A stretch of 64,000 nucleotides of DNA from Natronoarchaeum philippinense (GTDB taxonomy: Archaea; Halobacteriota; Halobacteria; Halobacteriales; Natronoarchaeaceae). This document shows positions 23,918 to 33,674 of this stretch, piece by piece; positions within the stretch are counted from its first letter, which is position 1, and each line of letters begins with the position of its first letter. Position numbers and translations under genes: made by a program. The notes under the pieces are model-generated. The model saw only the letters and a program-made list of their open reading frames with translations. It searched no databases and was not told the DNA's origin. The stretch covers positions 434,001 to 498,000 of the forward strand of contig NZ_OBEJ01000002.1 of the NCBI RefSeq assembly GCF_900215575.1, written 5' to 3'.

Positions 23918-24114
23918 GAGCGTCACGTCGGCGGCCGCCGGGATAACTGCTTTTCTTTCCGCCGCGTTACGGTTCAGGGCGGCCCGAGCGTGCCCCGTCT
24001 TCCTGTGTGTTACTTTCTACCATAGATTGTAGGATCAAACGAAAGGTCATTTAACCGTCGGGCACCTAGTGTCGAGTGACCGCTTGGCCGTCGCACATCC
24101 CTCGACACCCCACC

Positions 24115-24699
24115 ATGTCAACAGATAATTCCAGCCACGTGTATCGACTTCACTCCACACTGGAACTGCCGCTCGAAGACGTTCACGAGTTCTTCGAAGA
24201 TGCAGCACTTCCGGACGGCGTCGAAGACGTCGACATCACCCGCCGTAACAACACGCTCATTCTCAAAGCAGTCGCCAAAGACAAATCCATCAGCAAGTAC
24301 ACGCCGACGGCACAGCTCAAAGCGAGCGTCACCGAGAACCGCGTCTACGAAGAGCCCGAGGAGGTACGCCGCCGTGCCAGCGGCCCCCAGTGGGGCGACG
24401 AAGAAGAAGAGGAGCCCGAATCCGAACTCGTCGAGTTCGCCGCGTTCAAGGGCGACCGCGAGACGGTGCTCCAGAACACGACGCTGCAGTACGAGATGTT
24501 CCTCGTACTCTGTGACATCGCCCGCGAGGCAGAGAAGGGCACGCTCACTGCGATCACCGAGAACGACGGCGATCTGGAGGCGACCCGCATCGTCGACGGC
24601 GAGGAGCGCCCCAGTTCGATCGAGGTCGTCGAGGGCGCCGGCGACTCCGACTCGCAGGGCGGCGGCGTCAACTGGCGCGACAACAAGTTCATCAGCTAG
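24115..24699 (+). CDS. Conserved haloarchaeal protein of unknown function (DUF7110-like)
   Basis: This 194-residue soluble acidic protein starts MSTDNSSHVYRLHSTLELP. It has a small alpha/beta N-terminal domain (about 8-75), an acidic linker (GDEEEEEPESE, about 98-108), a helical segment around FLVLCDIAREAE, and a glycine-rich tail ending NWRDNKFIS. No motif identifies a function. The upstream ATG at 24076 is less likely because the protein-like composition begins at 24115. Confidence 0.8.
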   Translation: MSTDNSSHVYRLHSTLELPLEDVHEFFEDAALPDGVEDVDITRRNNTLILKAVAKDKSISKYTPTAQLKASVTENRVYEEPEEVRRRASGPQWGDEEEEEPESELVEFAAFKGDRETVLQNTTLQYEMFLVLCDIAREAEKGTLTAITENDGDLEATRIVDGEERPSSIEVVEGAGDSDSQGGGVNWRDNKFIS

Positions 24700-24775
24700 C
24701 GGCGGTGCCTCGCGCAGGCCGGCCGTTCTCCGAGCGACTTCCTGAAAACGTGGACAGCGACGCACACACTCCGAT

Positions 24776-25180
24776 CTAGAGCGCTGCTTCGTCCACCGGC
24801 ACCTCGACTTCGATCTCGACGATCGGATCCTCGCTCGCCAGACTCTCGACGCCGAGCGCCGTGTGACAGGGAAACGGTCGCTCGGGGAACGTCTCCCGGT
24901 AGACCGCGTGGTAGTCGTCGTACCGCTCGCGGATGTCGACGACGTAACTCGTCACCTTGACGATGTCGTCGAGATCCCTGTCGACGGCTGCGAGCAGCGT
25001 CTCGACGTTGGCAAACGCCTGTCGCGCCTGTGATTCGATGTCGTCGCCGACGTAGCGGCCGTTCTCGTCGGTCCCGACCTGCCCCGAGACGTACAGCGTC
25101 CCGTCTGCGACGACGCCCGGGCTGAAGTGGTGTGGCTCCGAGTCGGCGAGTCCGTCCGGCGCAATGGTTCGTCGTGTCAT
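24776..25180 (-). CDS. RidA/YjgF-family protein (enamine/imine deaminase type)
   Basis: This 134-residue protein has the RidA fold pattern: an N-terminal HHFSPGVVADGTLYVSGQVGTDENG strand-turn region, QARQAFANVETLLAA (about 53-67), VKVTSYVVDIRERYD and a C-terminal VEIEVEVPV strand. A VSGQVG turn and a central R/Y pair resemble the family, but the C-terminal catalytic-type arginine is not obvious. RidA proteins hydrolyse reactive enamines and imines from PLP enzymes. It is a monocistronic minus-strand gene. The ATG at 25180 starts the conserved N-terminus. Confidence 0.88.
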   Translation of the reverse strand: MTRRTIAPDGLADSEPHHFSPGVVADGTLYVSGQVGTDENGRYVGDDIESQARQAFANVETLLAAVDRDLDDIVKVTSYVVDIRERYDDYHAVYRETFPERPFPCHTALGVESLASEDPIVEIEVEVPVDEAAL

Positions 25181-25313
25181 GCCGGAGGATGCCCGCCGGG
25201 CGAAAAAAGCGTTCGGGCGACGCGATGGAACAAACTGTGTCACGTGATACCAACATTCGATACCGTTCGCACCCAAAAAGAACTTCAACCCGGCTAATGA
25301 CATCTAATTACAG

Positions 25314-26291
25314 ATGGCGCAGACAGACAGCTTCCCCGAGTACGTCGACGTCGACTACAGCGCCGGAGAGGGCGAGGATCCCGAGGATTACCCCTCCGTG
25401 CAGGACAAGATCGAGAAGGCGATCGAGGTCACCCGCGAGGGGCTCGAAGCCTACGAGAACCCCGCGGTCATGTGGACCGGCGGGAAGGACTCGACGCTGA
25501 CGCTGTACTTCATCAAGGAGGTCGCCGAGAAGTACGACCTCGAAGTGCCGCCCGCGGTCTTCATCGACCACTACCAGCACTTCGACGAGATCCACGACTT
25601 CGTCGACCGCTGGGCCGACGAGTGGGACCTCGATGTCGTCTACGCCCGCAACGAGGACGTTGGCGAGTACGTCGAGGCGAACGACCTCGAACCCGGCGAC
25701 GACATCCCCGTCGACGCCCTCTCGGAGCACAACCAGCACCACATCCGAGAGATTCTCGAGTACGAGGAAGAGGACTTCCCGTTCCTGCTCGACACCTACG
25801 TCGGCAACCACCTGCTCAAGACGGTGGCGCTCAACGACGCCCTCGAAGAGTACGACATCGACGGCGTCATCTCCGGCGTCCGCTGGGACGAGCAGGAGGC
25901 CCGCGCCGACGAGACGTTCTTCAGCCCGCGCCACGACCCCGACATCTACCCGCCCCACGACCGCATCCAGCCCATCCTGCAGTTCGACGAGGCCGCGGTC
26001 TGGGACGCCTTCTGGCACTTCGCCGTGCCGGACACGGTCGACGAGTACCCCGACGACGGCTACGTCCCCGAAGCCGACGACGACCTGCCAAACGGCCTCG
26101 GTCAGGACGACATCCCCGTCTCGCCGAAGTACTTCGCCGGCTTCCGCTCGCTGGGGAGCGAGGTCAGCACCGAGAAGACGACCGCCGAACCTGCGTGGCT
26201 GCAGGATCTCGACGACACGACCGAACGCGCCGGCCGCGCCCAGGACAAAGAGGACCTGATGGAGCGCCTGCGCGACCTCGGCTACATGTGA
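25314..26291 (+). CDS. PAPS-reductase-like PP-loop protein
   Basis: This 325-residue protein has an ATP-pyrophosphatase loop MWTGGKDSTLTLYF (about 52-65), followed by VFIDHYQHFDEIHDFVDRWADE and SGVRWDEQEARADETFFSPR, the phosphoadenosine-phosphosulfate reductase (CysH) fold. The C-terminal catalytic ECG-type cysteine motif of true CysH is absent, so assimilatory sulfate reduction is not certain. An ATP-dependent sulfur-transfer or modification role is as likely. It is divergent from the RidA gene. Confidence 0.85.
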   Translation: MAQTDSFPEYVDVDYSAGEGEDPEDYPSVQDKIEKAIEVTREGLEAYENPAVMWTGGKDSTLTLYFIKEVAEKYDLEVPPAVFIDHYQHFDEIHDFVDRWADEWDLDVVYARNEDVGEYVEANDLEPGDDIPVDALSEHNQHHIREILEYEEEDFPFLLDTYVGNHLLKTVALNDALEEYDIDGVISGVRWDEQEARADETFFSPRHDPDIYPPHDRIQPILQFDEAAVWDAFWHFAVPDTVDEYPDDGYVPEADDDLPNGLGQDDIPVSPKYFAGFRSLGSEVSTEKTTAEPAWLQDLDDTTERAGRAQDKEDLMERLRDLGYM

Positions 26292-26339
26292 AGTCGGCCG
26301 GACCGTAACCGATCGAGCACCGAGACGCACGACGAGCGA

Positions 26340-26345
26340 TTTTTT
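26340..26345 (+). terminator. T6 terminator
   Basis: A T6 run lies 49 bp after the stop of the PAPS-reductase-like gene, at the border of the lower-GC patch. It fits an archaeal oligo-T terminator. Confidence 0.5.
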
Positions 26346-26692
26346 CGACGCATAGTATGGATTCAGGAGCGCCGTAACTTGCTTGAACGCAGCGCAGATC
26401 AAGTGGAGTGGTGGATACAGGTGAGCTACCTAACGGATGTTTCACTACTAGTAGTCTCTAATCCAGAGGGTTTCACTAGAGACAGGTGCGTAGTCTCATG
26501 CGCAGATTTTGTCGGTATGAATTCTCCGAGAGTAGTATGCGTCCCAGTTGGTCGTGAGTTCGAGTTCCCGATAGAGAAGGATGTACTGGACCATTTCGAC
26601 CGAGACCCAGTCACCGATCCCGTGCACAATTTCTGCCGTTCGCAACTACTGGCCCACATGGAGAAGATAGCTTGCCGGCAGAGAAACCCCAC
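26346..26692. other. Lower-GC intergenic region with a possible gene remnant
   Basis: No intact gene is supported here. On the minus strand, 26496-26645 reads as 49 codons without a start (LRTAEIVHGIGDWVSVEMV, then a WDAYYSRRIHTDKICA end). The usage is codon-like but the source is unrecognised, so it may be the tail of a lost gene. The base composition is clearly more AT-rich than the flanks. Confidence 0.4.
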
Positions 26693-27955
26693 TTATGCCA
26701 GCGCGTATAATTTCCCATTTCTATCGGTGACGTAGATACCATCACCCGCGACAGTCGGTGTATTCAGGATTCCACCGATTTCAACTGAGAACCGTTCCAC
26801 CCCATCGGTACTGAAGGCGTACAGGGTGTCGTCCATTGCAGCGTAAACGATGTCACCGACAACGACGGGCACTGTGTTCGGACTGCGTCCTCTTCCGTGT
26901 TCTTTGGTCCACTGGAGACTCCCATCTCCGGCATTAGTCGCTGCGATCATTGCCTGTTGTCTGCAGTAATAGAAGAGCTGATCATCAGCAACGGTAATCT
27001 GGTTCGTAATGTACCCGGGTGGTTCTACGACCCACTCTTCGGTTCCATCACTCGTTGAGATGCTGTACAGTTTTGGGTCGCTACCAGTGTAGGTGCTGCC
27101 GGTGCCGACGTAGATACTCCCATTGTTGACTGCGACACCGGTGACGCTCTGGGTATCCTCAAGTTCGTACGTCCAGTTTACGGATCCATCTGACGGGTTG
27201 AGGGCTTGAATACCTTCCTGAGACGACGCGTAAATTTGGTCATTGACCGCTGCGTAGGATGCGATTCCCTCTGATCGGCCGAGGGACTCATACCAATTCT
27301 CGTCGCCGCTCTGGGCATCGACAGAATATATCCCGCCGGTCAGTACGGCATTATCAAGCAACAGTGGTGTCGTACTGGCTGTGTGAGTGTTGAACTCCCA
27401 TAGTTTACTTCCATCTGCTATGTTTACTGCCGTGAGAATAGGATCTTGGAAGTAAACGACATCCTCGCCAACGGTTGGCGGTGTCCAGACGGGTCCGCCT
27501 TTGACTGTCCACTCGTTGGATCCGTTTCGTGCATCGAACGCATAGCGATGGCCTGAATCGGAACCAGTTCCTTGGTTTGTTCCAACAAACACTGTCCCCT
27601 CCTTTACGGTTGGCGCGCTGGCTGCATTCCCATTAAGGTCCGCGCTCCAGTAGATTTCAACCCCGCTTGTTGGCCCAGATTGATCTGGCCGCGCTCCTGT
27701 TCGGGCCTGTGTGTATCCGAAGAGTGGGACATCATTGATCGGCCCCTCAATAGTTCGAGCAGTGGGGTCCGTTGTTTCATCACCACCAGCGTCTGGCGTC
27801 TCCGTTGGTTCCTCCGAGGTTGGCGTAGGAGTTCCAGATGTTGGGGAGTCTTCACTACTTGTACATCCCGCGAGTAGTGCAAGAGCTGTAACAGCAGATC
27901 CAGAGAGAATCCTCCGCCTCGAAAGTTCGTTTTCGTCTTTTGAAAGACGTGACAT
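26693..27955 (-). CDS. PQQ-repeat beta-propeller lipoprotein
   Basis: This 420-residue protein has a twin-arginine-like N-terminus (SRRRILSGSAVTALALLAGC) with lipobox LLAGC, a serine/threonine/proline-rich linker (about 32-75) and then PQQ-like beta-propeller blades. Repeated units such as GTVFVGTNQG, GSKLWEF, GSVNWTY and GTEEWVV recur about every 40 residues. It is exported and lipid-anchored, and probably a binding or scaffold protein. No PQQ cofactor is implied. Its codon usage and GC are lower than core genes, and an IS relic lies next to it, which suggests horizontal acquisition. Confidence 0.9.
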   Translation of the reverse strand: MSRLSKDENELSRRRILSGSAVTALALLAGCTSSEDSPTSGTPTPTSEEPTETPDAGGDETTDPTARTIEGPINDVPLFGYTQARTGARPDQSGPTSGVEIYWSADLNGNAASAPTVKEGTVFVGTNQGTGSDSGHRYAFDARNGSNEWTVKGGPVWTPPTVGEDVVYFQDPILTAVNIADGSKLWEFNTHTASTTPLLLDNAVLTGGIYSVDAQSGDENWYESLGRSEGIASYAAVNDQIYASSQEGIQALNPSDGSVNWTYELEDTQSVTGVAVNNGSIYVGTGSTYTGSDPKLYSISTSDGTEEWVVEPPGYITNQITVADDQLFYYCRQQAMIAATNAGDGSLQWTKEHGRGRSPNTVPVVVGDIVYAAMDDTLYAFSTDGVERFSVEIGGILNTPTVAGDGIYVTDRNGKLYALA

Positions 27956-28116
27956 ATAGGACACTCCACCTCGGCCATATCAAAAAAAGCACCGCCTTCC
28001 AGACAAGAATTCCCCTCCCCTGTTGGGAAGCCGTACTCCGTAACGAGGGAGATGTGGCTGTGATTGCTTTGTTAAAATACTCAGATGGTTATACATTCGC
28101 CCGGTAGTCTGACTTA

Positions 28117-28928
28117 ATGGAAGCCCACCCGAAGTCGCGGTTACTCCAGTTCGCCAAGCAAGCGATGCACTTGGCTCGGCGAGCTGTCGCTCGTTACGCT
28201 TCAAAATTCTCGAAACAGCGATACACACTTCACCCGAATATCGTCTTGCTCTGTCTCAGTGCGAAAGAATACGACGTACCGGCCGTTGCCCGACGAACTA
28301 ATCGAGATGCCTCGAATTTGGAGAACAATCGAGATTGAGGAACTTCCATCGCCTTCGACGCGGTGTAAGGCATTCAATCGGCTCAATATGGCGGTTTGGC
28401 GCGTCCTGCTCAACCTCTCAGTCATAGTCCTCCCGACCAACGGTGTCGTCGTGATCGACGCCTCCGTGTTCGACCGTAGTCACGCCTCGAAACACCATAT
28501 GAATCGAACGAAGTTGACTATTCAGCAGTTGAAAGACACGCTTCTCGTAGACACGAGATTGAACGCGATTATCGACGAACACGTAACAACGACACGAAAA
28601 CACGACTCACAGATTGCGCCGTCGCTCATCAAGCGAAATGCTGGAGAAGTGGCGTTTCTCCCTGGCGACAAGGAACATGACGACCAGTAGGTTCGTGCTC
28701 TCGCCCGAAAAGGTAGTATTCGTCCACTTATCAAGCACCCCGAGTTCTCGTCGCTCCACAAGGCGTGGAACGCTCGGCGGGATGCTGATCTCTACAGTCA
28801 GAACGAGACAGTAAACCCCCAGCCTCAAACACAAATACGGCACACTCGTCCGCTCACATCACTGATGGAAGCAGTTCCGTGAACTCACTGTTGGCTGTCT
28901 CACTCACAACATCGGCAAAACACTCTGA
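28117..28928 (+). pseudogene. Decayed IS5-type transposase (haloarchaeal ISH family)
   Basis: A transposase is recognisable in pieces. MEAHPKSRLLQFAKQAMHLA opens frame 1. A frameshift near 28250 moves to the next frame (LIEMPRI, ELPSPSTRCKAFNRLNMAVW, DASVFDRSHASKH, LTIQQLKDTLLVDTR), which meets a TAG after DDQ at 28688-28690. Coding continues as VRALARK and LIKHPEFSSLHKAWNARRDA, then shifts frame near 28813 and crosses a TGA before WKQFRELTVGCLTHNIGKTL. At least two frameshifts and two stops make it inactive. The DDE remnants are partly visible. No terminal inverted repeats were identified. Confidence 0.88.
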
Positions 28929-29024
28929 ACGTTAGATACGCAGATCAACTTCGCAGCCAATTCCTTCAGATAGCGGCGGAAAGAACACGTCGGTCGTTTC
29001 AGAGAACACTTCCAGATTTAGAAT

Positions 29025-29918
29025 TCATTCCCGCAGGGCGTCCCGATTCGCCACACGCGCCGTCTCGACGACCCGCGCCGTCTCGCCGACCGTCACCCGC
29101 AACACCTCGCTGCCCCGCTCGATCGGCACGACCACGCGGAACGGCTCCTCCGAAACCACCTCGGCGTCGGCGTCGTCGATGCAAAACTCGAACTCCCAGA
29201 ACGGTCGCCCGTCGACGGCGTCGCCGTGGTCCCACAGGAAGGCGACGACGGCAGGGTCGGCCAGCAAACGAAGACCGATCGTCGTCCCGATCGAGACACC
29301 GCAGTCGGCACACTCGCTGACGGCCGGTAGATCGAGATACCAGTCCGGGTCGGTCTCGACGCGGGTCGTCGTTCGGCCGCTACAGCGCGGACAGACGCCC
29401 TCGTAGGCCAGCGTGAAGTCCCGCCAGAGTCGCTTTGCGTAGGCGTCGAGAAACGCCGCGGGGTCGCGGTCGGCGCGTCCCCGGGGCGGGAAATAGCCCA
29501 AGTGGACGATACAGTCGCAGTCGGGGCATTCGACGGTGATATCGTCGTTCTCGTAGCGGGCGTGCAGCGTCGCCGTGCAGTTCGGGCAGTCGGCGTCGAT
29601 CGCCACGTCGACCGGGTCTGATGTGCTGGCAAAGCGCTCGTCGACGACAACGTCGATCGCCTTCGCGCCGGCGGCCCGGAGTCGGTAGCGATCGCCCTCC
29701 TTCTCGATGAATCGGCCGAGGAGTTTGCGGAGGTGGTAGTTGAAGCGACTGGAGTCCTCGAACCCGGCGGCCGACTGGAGATCGGCGAAGGCCAGCTCGT
29801 CGTCGGCCCACAGCGCCAGCAGAATTGCGATCCGGTTCTCGTCGGCAAGCGAGCCGAAGGCCGCGGCGGCCTGCTCGGCGTCGATGTCGGCGTTCGGGTT
29901 CGATGCCAGATCAGCCAT
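29025..29918 (-). CDS. ArsR-like winged-helix protein with zinc-binding C-terminal domain (DUF7351-like)
   Basis: This 297-residue protein has an N-terminal winged helix (AAAAFGSLADENRIAILLAL and FADLQSAAGFEDSSRFNYHLRKL, about 15-75). A C-terminal part contains three zinc-knuckle pairs (CPNC, CPDC, CPRC and CADC). The architecture matches haloarchaeal helix-turn-helix proteins with a DUF7351-type domain, which are presumed transcription regulators. The ATG at 29918 is chosen because the upstream codons are not conserved-looking. Effector and targets are unknown. Confidence 0.85.
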   Translation of the reverse strand: MADLASNPNADIDAEQAAAAFGSLADENRIAILLALWADDELAFADLQSAAGFEDSSRFNYHLRKLLGRFIEKEGDRYRLRAAGAKAIDVVVDERFASTSDPVDVAIDADCPNCTATLHARYENDDITVECPDCDCIVHLGYFPPRGRADRDPAAFLDAYAKRLWRDFTLAYEGVCPRCSGRTTTRVETDPDWYLDLPAVSECADCGVSIGTTIGLRLLADPAVVAFLWDHGDAVDGRPFWEFEFCIDDADAEVVSEEPFRVVVPIERGSEVLRVTVGETARVVETARVANRDALRE

Positions 29919-29966
29919 GCTCGTCCCGTCGCGCCCCAGCACCGAAGGCGTTTCTTCCGATGACCG

Positions 29967-31232
29967 TCAGGACTGCCGGCGATGGACCGCACGGTCGTCG
30001 TCGGTCGAACGGGGTGGCGCGTCGAGACGGTCAGCCACGCGTTCGGCGTCCGGCAGGAACGCCAGTCGCTCGGAATCGCCGTCACGCCGCTGGACGTGAA
30101 CCGCTCCCGTGTCGAGTGAGGTCTTTCGGTCGATAAGCCCCGACGCAGTACGGAGGTTCGAGATGTTGTCGAGCGATACCCGCCACTGGGGCGTCTCAAG
30201 CAGTCGATCGTACGCTACGAGGTCCGTCTCGTAGACGCGATATTCCAGATGGCCGAACTGCACGTCTTGGGCCAGTGCGTGGGCGAGTACCGACGGGAGC
30301 AGGCAGACGGCCGCAGCGAGGAGTGCCGCGTTGGGACCCAACCACAGCCACGTGGCGGCCGTCGCCACCGCGAGTGCGATGCCGCTCAGCGGCATGACGC
30401 CGTAGACCGCGCCGAGCGCGGCACCCCGGAGCCGCACCGCGCGAGCGTCCGTCCGGAGCCGTTCGACCGGTTCGCCGTCTGGCGTCTCGACCGATCGCGT
30501 CTCCCCGATACTGTCGGCGCGCACGCGGGACACCAATTGTGCGATCCGCGAGCGGTGGCCGTCGGAACCGCTGGCCGACCACTCGTAGAGATCGAACGCG
30601 AGCTTCACACAGACGATTACAGTCAGCCCGATCCACACCCCGAGGCGCCCGGAGCCGTCCGCGGCGTCGACCCACAGCGCACCGGGCAGCAGCGACGCCA
30701 GCAGGCCGACGACGTGACGCTGGGAGAGCACCGAGTGGGCGGACTCGCGTTCGTATCGGCCCGCACGGAGCGACTCGACCGCGGTGGCACCGTGCCCGAG
30801 AACGATCCCACCGGCTGCCAGCGCGACGCTCCAAGGACTGCCCGGGGAGAGTGGCCCGTCGACGACGACCGCGTACACTCCGATCCCGGCGAGCGGCCAG
30901 ACCAGTGCCAGCACGATGAGCGTGTTGAGCACCACTGGCACGTTTCTGGGATACACCGGCGGCAGCCAGCCGACGAGCCGACGTGAGCCGCGCTTGGACT
31001 GTAGCTCGTCGAAGGGGAAGACGTGTCCCCGGCCCGCCGGACCCGAGGGCAGCGCAGCGAACAGCCCCTCGAACGCGCCCCGGAAAAGCACGACGCCGGC
31101 CTCGAACCAGTAGAGAACGAGCAGCGTCGAGGCGTGCCAGCCCAGCCAGACCAATCCGGCGACCGGCACGGCGTTGATCCCGAGCACGCTCGCCAGTGCG
31201 AGGCGGCTGCGCTCGTCCGAGCTGTCAATCAC
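29967..31232 (-). CDS. Multi-pass membrane protein with a PH-like tail (DUF6498-like)
   Basis: This 421-residue protein has about nine hydrophobic segments. The first pair and LLVLYWFEAGVVLFRGAFEGLFA match the DUF6498 pattern of six or so helices. The C-terminal cytoplasmic part (YETDLVAYDRLLETPQWRVSL, SGLIDRKTSLDTGAVHVQRRDG) resembles a bacterial PH-like membrane domain (bPH2). No ATG fits, and a GTG at 31232 just before the first transmembrane segment is the best start. The true start could be further upstream. Function is unknown. Confidence 0.75.
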   Translation of the reverse strand: MIDSSDERSRLALASVLGINAVPVAGLVWLGWHASTLLVLYWFEAGVVLFRGAFEGLFAALPSGPAGRGHVFPFDELQSKRGSRRLVGWLPPVYPRNVPVVLNTLIVLALVWPLAGIGVYAVVVDGPLSPGSPWSVALAAGGIVLGHGATAVESLRAGRYERESAHSVLSQRHVVGLLASLLPGALWVDAADGSGRLGVWIGLTVIVCVKLAFDLYEWSASGSDGHRSRIAQLVSRVRADSIGETRSVETPDGEPVERLRTDARAVRLRGAALGAVYGVMPLSGIALAVATAATWLWLGPNAALLAAAVCLLPSVLAHALAQDVQFGHLEYRVYETDLVAYDRLLETPQWRVSLDNISNLRTASGLIDRKTSLDTGAVHVQRRDGDSERLAFLPDAERVADRLDAPPRSTDDDRAVHRRQS

Positions 31233-31527
31233 CGTACTGGATCCGTGAGCGCGACCGTAGAGAATCCATCGATCCGCGACGTTGCGGCGCCACGACCCGA
31301 AGGCCGCCAACCGCCGCGAGGGACTGAAGATTTCTTGACCCAGCGGCGGCGTCGGCGCGTACCGACAGCCCGGGACCGCGTCACGCGACCAGCCGCCGGG
31401 TGACGTATTCGCTATTCGTGGGCGCTCAAACCGGTGCTTCAACAGTTGGGACCGCAAGCCCCGATCGACCGGAGAACGTTAATTTTCTACAGATTGGACT
31501 TATCTTCCCGGAGCGTCTTCAGCGAGT
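31233..31527. other. Divergent promoter region upstream of the amylase gene
   Basis: This 295-bp gap between divergent genes has no supported coding content. Near its right end, AT-rich GTTAATTTTC (about 31478-31487) and GACTTATCTT (31497-31506) are candidate promoter elements for the amylase gene. The second lies about 26 bp before its ATG. Nothing else is recognised. Confidence 0.5.
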
Positions 31528-33585
31528 ATGCACCATCCCGGACCGCCGCGGTTCGCCGCCGTCGGCGACGACGTAGAGCTTGCACCCCGATCGCCCGATA
31601 CCGACGCTTCCGAGGACTACTCGTGGTCGGTCGTCGAGGCGCCAGAGGGCAGCGAGGCCGCGCTCGGCGACGCCGCCGTCGAACACCTCGTTCCGGACGA
31701 GCCGGGCGTCTACGGCGTCGAACTGGACGCGCCCGACGGCCAGCACCGGCTCACGGTGCGGGCGTTCGCCGGCGAGCGCCACCCCGTCCGGTTCGAGGTC
31801 GACGCCGACGAGGTCGCTCACGAAGATGCCGACGACGTGTGGGTCTCTTCGTCGTTCAACGAGCACGTCCTCGGGACCATTCGTGCGAGCCGCGACGGGG
31901 ACGCGTTCGTCTACGAGACTGAACTGCCGCCGGGGGAGTACAAGGCGATCTTCGTCCCCGACGACAACTACGAGGACGCCGCCTTCGAGCGCCGCCGCGT
32001 CGACGGCTCCGACCGCCCCCGGATCTCGCTCGACGCCGCGGTCGAGGACGGCGAGGTTCGCTTCGAGGCGACGCCGTTGCCCGGCCCGACGAACGACGAG
32101 ACGGCCGCCGATCTCGACGTGGAGTTCTACGTCGACGACCGCGATCGGGCGTCCTTCGAGGGCGACCTCGCTGTCGACGGCACCGTCGCAACCTGCGACC
32201 TCGACGCCGTCGGCGACCAGTTGCGCGTCCACGCCGTCGCGGTCGGAAAACGCCACTCGGTGGCCGATACCGCCGCGGTCGACGCCGACGGCGCGGTCGA
32301 CCTGCCCAACGACGCCCCCGAGTGGATCCGGGATGCGACGCTGTACTCGATCTTCACGCGCTCGTTCACCGGCGAGGTCGACGCCTCCTTCGAGGCGATC
32401 GAGCAGCGCGTCCCCTATCTGGAGTGGCTCGGCGTCGACGCGCTCTGGATGACGCCGATCGTCGAGGCGTACAGTCCGACGGTCTACACCGACGGCTGGG
32501 AGTGGGGCGGCCCCCACGGCTACGACACGCTCGATTACTTCGACACGGCCTCGGACCTCGGAACGGTCGAAGAGTTCGAGTCGCTGGTCGAGACCTGCCA
32601 CGACCACGGCGTGAAGGTGATCTTCGATCTGGTGATCAACCACACCTCCCGACACCACCCCGCGAGCCAGTTCGCCGACGCCGGCATGGCGGAGTACCGC
32701 GAGTGGTACGGCTTCGAGGACGGCGAACCGGCCCACTACTTCAACTGGCGGTCGATCCCGAATCTCAACTACGACTCGCTGGCGGTCCGAGAGCACCTGC
32801 TCGACGTGGTCGACTTCTGGGCCGAGAAGGTCGACGGCTTCCGCTGTGACGTGGCCTGGGGCGTTCCCCACGGGTTCTGGAAGGAGGTCCGGAGCCGGAC
32901 GAAAGCCGGTGACGAGGACTTCTTCCTGCTCGACGAGTCGATCCCCCGCGACCCCGATGCACACGAACTGGAGTTCGACGTGCACTACGACACGCCGCTG
33001 TACCACGCCTTCCGCGACATCGGCAACGGTGACGAGCCAGCGAGTCACCTGCTCGACGCCATGCGCGAGGACGCCCGACAGGGGTTCCCGCCCCACGCCG
33101 TCCAGATGCGCTACGTCGAGAATCACGACGAGGACCGCTACGTCGACGAGTGCGGCCGGGCTGCCCACGAGGCCGCCGTCGCCGCGACGTTCGCGCTGCC
33201 GGGCATGCCGATGGTCTACTACGGCCAAGAGACGGGCATGACCCACTTCCGCGAGGACATGGATTGGGGCGGCGACGAGGAGCTGACGGCGCTGCACCGC
33301 GACCTGATCGCAACGCGCGACGACAGCGAACTGCTCCGACGCGGCGACCTCGTCGATGTCGAGTGGTCGGCGCCCGGTGACCGCGCCGTCGCGTTCGCCC
33401 GCGAACACGAGGGCGAGCGCGTCGTCGTCGCGCTCAACTTCGGCGACGAGCCGGTCGACGTGACCCTCGGCGAGCACGTCGACGACACCGATCTGGTGAC
33501 CGGCGACGCCGTCCCGACCGACCAAGAGAACGGCGAGACGACCGTCACGGTCGAGAGCTTCGCGCTGCTCGAAAGCGAGCAGTAG
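31528..33585 (+). CDS. Cytoplasmic GH13 alpha-amylase family enzyme
   Basis: This 685-residue GH13 enzyme has two N-terminal beta-sandwich regions (about 1-265) and then the TIM barrel from RDATLYSIFTRSFT. The catalytic residues are in place: nucleophile D441 in FRCDVAWG, acid/base E470 in LLDES, and D534 in VENHDEDR, with substrate-binding DLVINHTS upstream. A C-terminal beta domain ends the protein. The absence of a signal peptide suggests an intracellular maltodextrin or glycogen-degrading role, close to the cyclomaltodextrinase/neopullulanase group. This is consistent with the sugar-catabolism genes at 21-24 kb. Confidence 0.93.
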   Translation: MHHPGPPRFAAVGDDVELAPRSPDTDASEDYSWSVVEAPEGSEAALGDAAVEHLVPDEPGVYGVELDAPDGQHRLTVRAFAGERHPVRFEVDADEVAHEDADDVWVSSSFNEHVLGTIRASRDGDAFVYETELPPGEYKAIFVPDDNYEDAAFERRRVDGSDRPRISLDAAVEDGEVRFEATPLPGPTNDETAADLDVEFYVDDRDRASFEGDLAVDGTVATCDLDAVGDQLRVHAVAVGKRHSVADTAAVDADGAVDLPNDAPEWIRDATLYSIFTRSFTGEVDASFEAIEQRVPYLEWLGVDALWMTPIVEAYSPTVYTDGWEWGGPHGYDTLDYFDTASDLGTVEEFESLVETCHDHGVKVIFDLVINHTSRHHPASQFADAGMAEYREWYGFEDGEPAHYFNWRSIPNLNYDSLAVREHLLDVVDFWAEKVDGFRCDVAWGVPHGFWKEVRSRTKAGDEDFFLLDESIPRDPDAHELEFDVHYDTPLYHAFRDIGNGDEPASHLLDAMREDARQGFPPHAVQMRYVENHDEDRYVDECGRAAHEAAVAATFALPGMPMVYYGQETGMTHFREDMDWGGDEELTALHRDLIATRDDSELLRRGDLVDVEWSAPGDRAVAFAREHEGERVVVALNFGDEPVDVTLGEHVDDTDLVTGDAVPTDQENGETTVTVESFALLESEQ

Positions 33586-33674
33586 GCGCGCGCTGACACC
33601 GTACCCGCGCTATTTTCCGATCTCTCGCGCCACCAGCCGGAGGATTCAATGGCCGGCGCGCCCACCGATCGTGC

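Noticed and set aside
26379-26735. A plus-strand gene of 118 codons in the lower-GC patch
   Set aside because: The frame overlaps the end of the PQQ-repeat gene and has poor composition, with no start signal or homologue recognised. The minus-strand remnant reading is more protein-like.
28000-28928. An intact insertion sequence
   Set aside because: The transposase is broken by frameshifts and stops, and I could not find terminal inverted repeats or a target duplication.
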